A stretch of DNA of 10,868 nt. Origin: Acidobacteriota bacterium. Lineage in GTDB: Bacteria > Acidobacteriota > Blastocatellia > Pyrinomonadales > Pyrinomonadaceae. Location: contig JACCRD010000084.1 in assembly GCA_013813755.1 (NCBI GenBank), positions 1 through 10,868 on the forward strand, given 5' to 3'. Of this stretch, positions 6,773 to 10,868 are shown piece by piece (within the stretch, counting starts at the first letter, position 1; every line of letters begins with the position of its first letter). The notes below the pieces were generated by a model that saw nothing but the letters and a program-made list of their open reading frames with translations, was not told the DNA's origin and searched no databases. The position numbers and the translations under genes were made by a program.

Positions 6773-9586
6773 TTAGCGAACTGTCACCAAAATCTCTTTC
6801 GCGCCGCATCCGGATTCAAACGTAACTTTATATTCGCCTTTGTTTGCGCTGATTGATTTGATAACAAAAAATGCCTGCGAGGAAGAATCGCTAATCTCGG
6901 TTCCGAGCGTCACTTCGACATCGTTTTGACTGCTCGAAACAGCTTTAAGCTCGTCAAAATTACCTTTTCCGTCAAAAGTAATTAATACTTCTAAACTACC
7001 GCCATTATTGACGAGCGACACGTTTTCCTGGCTGACTTTTATACTGCATCGCGGAGATTGCTCGGTGGATGCGTTTATTTCAGTATTCACATCGGCGGCA
7101 ATGCGTTGTCTTGTTTTACTTACATTTGAACTTTGATCTTCGCTCTTTTTATTCGATTCTTCTTTTCTTGTTTCAGTTTCAGTCAGGGAACTTACCTGTT
7201 CGGTTTTTGGCACGATAATAATTATCGGTTCAAAAAAAGGTTTTTTAGCGTTAGCAGAATTTGTTTCAGGCTCAGTAGATTTTATAACTGTTTCGGGAAC
7301 TGCAGCTGTCTCTGTTAGCTTTTCTTTAATTTTTGGTTCAGATTTTAATTTCGTTTTAGTATTTAAGGTTAAAGTATTTTCTATTTTCGTTATCAAGATT
7401 GTTTCTTGCTGAGCTAAAACTTTTGGCGGCGGCGCTGTTTCGGTGTTAATCTGCGGACTACTTTCCGGCGCGGGAGTCGGCAAAGCTTCAGCGACTTTGA
7501 CTTCAGACGTTTTGACTTCGGGCGCTAAAGTCGGTTCGATGTTCGAATTTTGTTTAAAACTTGTTTGCGCGACCGTTTTTGTCGAGTCTGTTTGAGTAGG
7601 CAAAACAGTATTGGCGACTGCCGAATTCGCGCCGATTTGAGCGTCTAAACCTTCCAGATTACCGTTAACTTTGTTGTAAAGTGATTCGATAACAATCCGT
7701 TTTGCCGCGCTTTGATCACCGTTTGTATAACTTTTAAGATAAGATGCGAGCGCGTCTTTTGATTTGCCGTCGGTTTCCAGCGCGGTTCCCAATTTCCACA
7801 GACTTGAACGCCACCACACGCTTTTTTCCGGCAAAACGCTGACCGCGCGTTTGAGCCGGACAACCGCTTCCGCCGGTTTGTCTTCCTGAAACAAAGCCCA
7901 GCCGCTGATTTCCTCGATTCTTCCGCGTAGAATACTGGAGAGCGTCTGTTTCGAAATTTCCGGGACAATGACCAATTCGCCACGGGTCATCGCGATTTTG
8001 CGGCTTTCGTAAAGTTCGTCAGCTAAAACTGCCGCTGCCGGAGCCGTTACTTCCAGAGACGGATCCACCGCGCCGACGGCGGATTTTGTAATTTCCAAAA
8101 CTTTCGGCAGCCCGATTTTTTTCTCTAAAAGCTGATTGGCAACGAATATCTGGCGGTGAAGTTTCATTTTGTCTTCACCTCTCATAAATTCGTCTGCCGA
8201 TTCGGTAATTGCCGCCGAATTTGACTCGGGCGAATCCAAATTTTGAAAAAATTCAAGCAGAGATTTTAATTTTTGAGCGTTGTCCGCGCTGTCCGCCGCC
8301 AGCGGCTGGAAAATACTGGCGCGTCGTTCCGGTCCGAGTAATTCAATAAAACCTTTTCCTTTTGAAAAAACACGCCCGCCCAGTTTTGTCTCGATCACGC
8401 CGTCTTTAAAGATAAAACTTTTTTTCAATTCGTCAGCGGCTTCACGGTAAAATCCGGCAGACATTCGGGCAGCGGCAATTTCATAATCAAGCGTCGGAAA
8501 ATTTCCGTACTGTCGCGCCGAAAGCAGCGCGCGTTCCGCTTCGAGCGGACGTTTTTCCTGAAGAAGTCCCCGCCCCAGAGCGATTTGCGCCCATGTGTAG
8601 CGCGGTTCGACGGCAACGGCTTTTTCCGCCAGCTCGATTGCCCGCGCGCCTTGCCCACGCGCCGCATACCAATATGACGCGCCGACGAGAAGCGGTAAAT
8701 TGTTCGCATTGTTCTCCAGAGATTTCGCCATTTCAGTTTCGGCTTCCGCTTTTTTATCGGCGTCAAAGAGAGCGAGAATCAAACCGGTTTGGGCTGAAGC
8801 GTCGCCTGCGTCTTTTGCCAGAATTTCACGATAAAGCGCGATTGCTTCATTCGGTTTTTCGAGCGAACGAAGCATTTCCGCTAAACTGCGTTTTGAAACT
8901 GTCGAGTTTGGATCGAGTTCCAGCGCTTTCGCATAAGCGTTTGCCGCCGCCTCCATCTGAAAATTCAGACGGCTTGCAAGTCCCAGAGTTTGGTAGGCGG
9001 CGGGCAAAGTCGGTTCAAGCGCAATCGCTTTATCAGCAATTCGCGTAGCTTCCGAAGCGTTTTCCGTGCCGAGGTAATACGTCGCTAAACCGAGCAGTTG
9101 TTTGGCATTACCTTCCGCTTTTTCTTCAATCGTCCGGGCGACTTCGAGAGCCGCCGCCGTCTGCCCGCGAAAAAAAAGATTGGTCGGAATCTGTAAAATT
9201 ATTTCAGTAAACAGTTTGTCCGAAATCGGTTTAGGCGCGTCCGTGACGGCGCGCTTAAAAAGTTCGACACCGTTTGCCGTTTCACCCAGACGCAGTTTTC
9301 CATCCGCAGCTTCGGCGCGTGCACTGACTAAAAGCTCTGAAGCGCGAATTTTTTCACTCGAATCCGGAAAATTTTCAATAAATGTTTGCAAAGCCTTTGT
9401 TCTTTGAGACGCATCACTAGTTTTAAGCGCTTTTTCAAAATCAGCTTTTTCGCTTTCAGGATTTATTTTGGCTTTTGTGAAAGTTTGTTTTTTGTAAGTC
9501 TTCGGCGTAGCGTTCGGCGTTTGCGCAAAAATTCCGCCCGCTAAAATAATTAATAAAAACGAATATGTAAAAATTCTCTTGATCAT
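6773..9586 (-). CDS. large exported TPR protein with disordered linker and C-terminal beta domain
   Basis: The ATG at 9586 gives 937 residues starting with a signal peptide (MIKRIFTYSFLLIILAGG, likely cleavage IFA|Q near residue 21). A longer frame from 9730 would place 48 unrelated residues before the signal and overlap the divergent gene, so it is rejected. TPR-like helical repeats run from about 40 to 400; the clearest are ATRIADKAIALEPTLPAAYQ and AANAYAKALELDPNSTVSKR. Another TPR-like stretch lies near 555-620 (GWALFQEDKPAEAVVRLKRA). Residues about 645-845 are a Thr/Glu/Lys/Pro-rich linker expected to be disordered. The last 90 residues, from about Cys846, are beta-rich and resemble Ig-like or BACON-type modules, with a second Cys near the end (SGCGAKE). 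TPRs mediate protein contacts, so a periplasmic or outer-membrane scaffold is likely. The partner is unknown; the gene 11 bp downstream is the first candidate. Confidence 0.9.
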   Translation of the reverse strand: MIKRIFTYSFLLIILAGGIFAQTPNATPKTYKKQTFTKAKINPESEKADFEKALKTSDASQRTKALQTFIENFPDSSEKIRASELLVSARAEAADGKLRLGETANGVELFKRAVTDAPKPISDKLFTEIILQIPTNLFFRGQTAAALEVARTIEEKAEGNAKQLLGLATYYLGTENASEATRIADKAIALEPTLPAAYQTLGLASRLNFQMEAAANAYAKALELDPNSTVSKRSLAEMLRSLEKPNEAIALYREILAKDAGDASAQTGLILALFDADKKAEAETEMAKSLENNANNLPLLVGASYWYAARGQGARAIELAEKAVAVEPRYTWAQIALGRGLLQEKRPLEAERALLSARQYGNFPTLDYEIAAARMSAGFYREAADELKKSFIFKDGVIETKLGGRVFSKGKGFIELLGPERRASIFQPLAADSADNAQKLKSLLEFFQNLDSPESNSAAITESADEFMRGEDKMKLHRQIFVANQLLEKKIGLPKVLEITKSAVGAVDPSLEVTAPAAAVLADELYESRKIAMTRGELVIVPEISKQTLSSILRGRIEEISGWALFQEDKPAEAVVRLKRAVSVLPEKSVWWRSSLWKLGTALETDGKSKDALASYLKSYTNGDQSAAKRIVIESLYNKVNGNLEGLDAQIGANSAVANTVLPTQTDSTKTVAQTSFKQNSNIEPTLAPEVKTSEVKVAEALPTPAPESSPQINTETAPPPKVLAQQETILITKIENTLTLNTKTKLKSEPKIKEKLTETAAVPETVIKSTEPETNSANAKKPFFEPIIIIVPKTEQVSSLTETETRKEESNKKSEDQSSNVSKTRQRIAADVNTEINASTEQSPRCSIKVSQENVSLVNNGGSLEVLITFDGKGNFDELKAVSSSQNDVEVTLGTEISDSSSQAFFVIKSISANKGEYKVTFESGCGAKEILVTVR

Positions 9587-9597
9587 AAAAATTAAGT

Positions 9598-9627
9598 TAT
9601 TATTTAAATATAGAATGGTAAATAATA
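9598..9627. promoter_or_regulatory. inverted repeat in divergent promoter region, possible operator
   Basis: TATTATTTA (9598-9606) and its exact reverse complement TAAATAATA (9619-9627) are separated by 12 bp, so the arm centres are 21 bp apart, about two helical turns. The right arm covers the candidate -10 of the minus-strand TPR gene. A dimeric regulator site is plausible, but the region is very AT-rich and a chance match cannot be excluded. Confidence 0.35.
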
Positions 9628-9630
9628 TCA
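9622..9630 (-). promoter_or_regulatory. candidate extended -10 promoter for the exported TPR gene pair
   Basis: Read on the minus strand, this is TGATATTAT, i.e. TG-n-TATTAT, one mismatch from the extended -10 consensus. It lies 36 bp upstream of the ATG at 9586, giving a short leader. No good -35 hexamer is seen at the proper distance; extended -10 promoters can work without one. No convincing promoter for the divergent plus-strand gene was found in the same gap. Confidence 0.3.
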
Positions 9631-9670
9631 CAGAATTGCATTTCCGCCCGCGCGGTTTTATGCTCAAACT

Positions 9671-10195
9671 ATGAACGAACTCGACGAAACCTGGGCGCAA
9701 ATGATGAACGAGGCAACCGCCAAAGCACACGTCGCGGGTCAGAGTGATGTTGTTGAGTACCTCCGGCTCAAGACATTCAACGACTCAATTCGCGCCGGCG
9801 GAGTGAAATGGCTTTTTAATTTGATGTCCGAAATTGCCGCTAAACTGAATCGAAATAATTTGCAAATAACAATCGAAGATGAAAGTCCGCATAGTTTCGC
9901 GGCAGGCAGCGCTACTCTGAATGGTTCGCTCAGGCGTTTTCGTCAGGGTGTCAGATGTCTTTCGGTCGAAGCGGGTTGGACGCGGACACCAAACGACGGT
10001 TTTATGCGCGGCAATGTGCTGGCGGGAGCGCGAATCAGCCATTTTGGAATTGCCAGACACAACGCCGAATTAATTTTAGTCAACGGAAAAGAAGCGGCGA
10101 CAGCTTGGTTTATAATTGACAAAAACGGCGAGCGAGTCTTGCTTGATGAAAATCATCTGAACAAACATTTTCAGATTTTTCTTAATACAATTTAA
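9671..10195 (+). CDS. unrecognised soluble 174-residue protein
   Basis: I do not recognise a characterised family. The protein has no signal peptide, membrane segment or Cys pair motif and is probably cytoplasmic. The N-terminal third looks helical (MNELDETWAQMMNEATAKAH, then VKWLFNLMSEIAAKLN). The rest alternates beta strands with loops, including GVRCLSVEAGWTRTPNDGFM, ARISHFGIARHNAELILV and AATAWFIIDKNGERVLLDE, and ends with HLNKHFQIFL. The well-formed amphipathic pattern and the start placed just inside a divergent promoter gap support a real gene. The ATG at 9671 has no Shine-Dalgarno site; an ATG at 9660 is in another frame. It is divergent from the exported TPR gene (84 bp between starts) and 136 bp upstream of the HD-domain gene. 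Nothing here fixes a function. Confidence 0.8.
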   Translation: MNELDETWAQMMNEATAKAHVAGQSDVVEYLRLKTFNDSIRAGGVKWLFNLMSEIAAKLNRNNLQITIEDESPHSFAAGSATLNGSLRRFRQGVRCLSVEAGWTRTPNDGFMRGNVLAGARISHFGIARHNAELILVNGKEAATAWFIIDKNGERVLLDENHLNKHFQIFLNTI

Positions 10196-10261
10196 TAATT
10201 GTGAAGACAAATTAAAGAAGATAATAATACAAAAGCTTTATTAGTCTTTATATAAAATTTT

Positions 10262-10302
10262 CTTCGCGTCTCTTACGTAACTTTGCGTAATCCTTTGCGT
10301 TA
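10262..10302. repeat. four tandem degenerate CTTTGCGTAA-like units in the leader of the HD gene
   Basis: Four similar units follow one another: CTTCGCGTC (10262), CTTACGTAA (10272), CTTTGCGTAA (10281) and CTTTGCGTTA (10293), with start-to-start steps of 10, 9 and 12 bases. The second contains the perfect palindrome TTACGTAA (10273-10280). The block stands out from the AT-rich DNA on its left and ends about 20 bases before the AGGAG site of the next gene. It could be a dispersed intergenic repeat or a regulatory site; the window holds only this copy. Confidence 0.55.
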
Positions 10303-10320
10303 CTACCGTTTATCAAAAAT

Positions 10321-10325
10321 AGGAG
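10321..10325 (+). promoter_or_regulatory. strong ribosome binding site that fixes a TTG start
   Basis: AGGAG lies 6 bases before TTG at 10332. The first upstream in-frame codon beyond it is a TAG stop at 10320-10322, and the next in-frame ATG is only at 10847, inside the conserved domain. The TTG is therefore the only sensible start. Confidence 0.85.
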
Positions 10326-10331
10326 AACAAG

Positions 10332-10868
10332 TTGTCGGAAAAAGTTTATCGTGATTCGGTTCACAACATTATTCGTCTTAAAACGGACAGCGCCGAAGGC
10401 AAACTGCTCGCCCGTCTGATTGATACGGCGGAGTTTCAGCGTCTGCGGCGAATTAAGCAGCTTGGACTCGCGCTTTTTGCGTACCAAGCCGCTGAACATT
10501 CGCGTTTTACGCACAGTCTGGGCGCGCTGCATCTGGCGACGCGCATTTTAGATAAACTCGAAACAAAATACGAAATTTCCGGTGAAGCGCAAACCGCCGT
10601 CAGGGTTGCCGCGCTCCTTCACGACATCGGACACGGCGCGTTTTCACACGTAATTGAAACAATTCTCAATTTTCATCACGAAGATTTTACAATCGAAGCC
10701 GTTTTGAGCAACGAGACCGAGGTCGGGCAAGTTCTAAATGAATTTTCTCCGGCTCTCGCCGAAAATGTCGCTGACATTATTCGAGGGAATTTTCGCCCCA
10801 TCGCGCTGGCGCAGCTTGTTTCTTCGCAACTCGATGTTGACCGGATGGATTACCTCTTGCGCGATTCG
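10332..10868 (+). CDS. HD-domain phosphohydrolase, COG1078 type, C-terminus cut by window edge
   Basis: The visible 179 residues run open to the right edge. The start is TTG behind AGGAG (6-base spacing). The opening KVYRDSVHNIIRL and EFQRLRRIKQLG are typical of the COG1078 family (dGTPase/SAMHD1-related proteins such as Bacillus subtilis YwfO). Metal-binding residues of the HD fold are all visible: His61 in RFTHSLGALHLA, His97-Asp98 in LLHDIGHGAFSH, and Asp168 in SSQLDVDRMDYLLRDS. Members are cytoplasmic metal-dependent phosphohydrolases; characterised relatives act on nucleoside triphosphates or other nucleotides, and the substrate here cannot be told. Family members are usually 400 residues or more, so over half is outside the window. 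It has its own 136-bp leader, so it is probably not tightly coupled to the preceding gene. Confidence 0.93.
   Translation, partial: MSEKVYRDSVHNIIRLKTDSAEGKLLARLIDTAEFQRLRRIKQLGLALFAYQAAEHSRFTHSLGALHLATRILDKLETKYEISGEAQTAVRVAALLHDIGHGAFSHVIETILNFHHEDFTIEAVLSNETEVGQVLNEFSPALAENVADIIRGNFRPIALAQLVSSQLDVDRMDYLLRDS

Noticed and set aside
5913..6809. Longer start at 6809 for the small secreted protein
   Set aside because: It would put 16 polar residues before a clear signal peptide and overlap the end of the upstream gene; the ATG at 6761 fits better.
8593..9048. 151-codon plus-strand open frame inside the TPR gene
   Set aside because: It is antisense to well-formed TPR sequence, rich in Arg/Pro/Ser and lacks any domain signal; a shadow frame.
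9587..9730. Extension of the TPR protein to an ATG at 9730
   Set aside because: It would add 48 residues ahead of the signal peptide and overlap the first codons of the divergent gene at 9671.
10187..10202. Hairpin ACAATT-TAAT-AATTGT over the stop codon of the 174-residue gene
   Set aside because: The stem is nearly all A/T and is not followed by a T tract, so it is not a convincing intrinsic terminator.
10199..10228. Promoter TTGTGA-N18-AATAAT before the HD gene
   Set aside because: The -35 match is poor (four of six) in AT-rich DNA with several equal alternatives such as TATAAA at 10251; not decisive.

Overview
The window looks like a chromosomal segment of a free-living, Gram-negative-type bacterium of moderate GC content with AT-rich intergenic DNA. 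My best guess is Acidobacteriota (Blastocatellia / Pyrinomonadaceae-like). This rests on general resemblance only: a large exported TPR protein, exopolysaccharide genes and sparse Shine-Dalgarno sites. No rRNA, tRNA or marker gene is present to fix the lineage, and I see no mobile element, CRISPR array or RNA gene.

Left region (1-5891, + strand) is an envelope-polysaccharide cluster. A GT4 glycosyltransferase enters from the left edge. After a 175-bp gap with a plausible promoter come three genes: a WecA/MraY-type polyprenyl-phosphate sugar-1-phosphate transferase carrying an extra C-terminal half (four-helix membrane region plus Rossmann domain of the CapD/WbaP type), a membrane-anchored TPR protein with a carbohydrate-binding-like C-terminal domain, and an O-antigen ligase/polymerase family membrane protein. 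Together they read as initiation on a lipid carrier, chain extension, and ligation or polymerisation at the periplasmic face, with the TPR protein as a likely scaffold. No flippase, chain-length regulator or export porin is seen inside the window.

Middle region (5913-9586, - strand) converges on the cluster and holds a two-gene unit for exported proteins: a 937-residue TPR protein with a long disordered linker and a C-terminal beta-rich domain, then, 11 bp downstream, a 282-residue secreted protein with Lys/Gln-rich imperfect repeats and an unrecognised globular domain. Both real starts are internal to longer open frames and begin at clear signal peptides.

Right region (9587-10868): an 84-bp divergent intergenic space with a 9-bp-arm inverted repeat separates that unit from a 174-residue unrecognised soluble protein (+). 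A 136-bp gap containing four degenerate CTTTGCGTAA-like units then leads to an HD-domain phosphohydrolase of the COG1078 type, which starts at TTG behind a strong AGGAG site and runs off the right edge.

The most distinctive item is the WecA-type transferase with the appended CapD/WbaP-like half. I did not find convincing evidence for a wholly new multi-gene system; the exported TPR / repeat-linker pair is the best candidate for undescribed biology.
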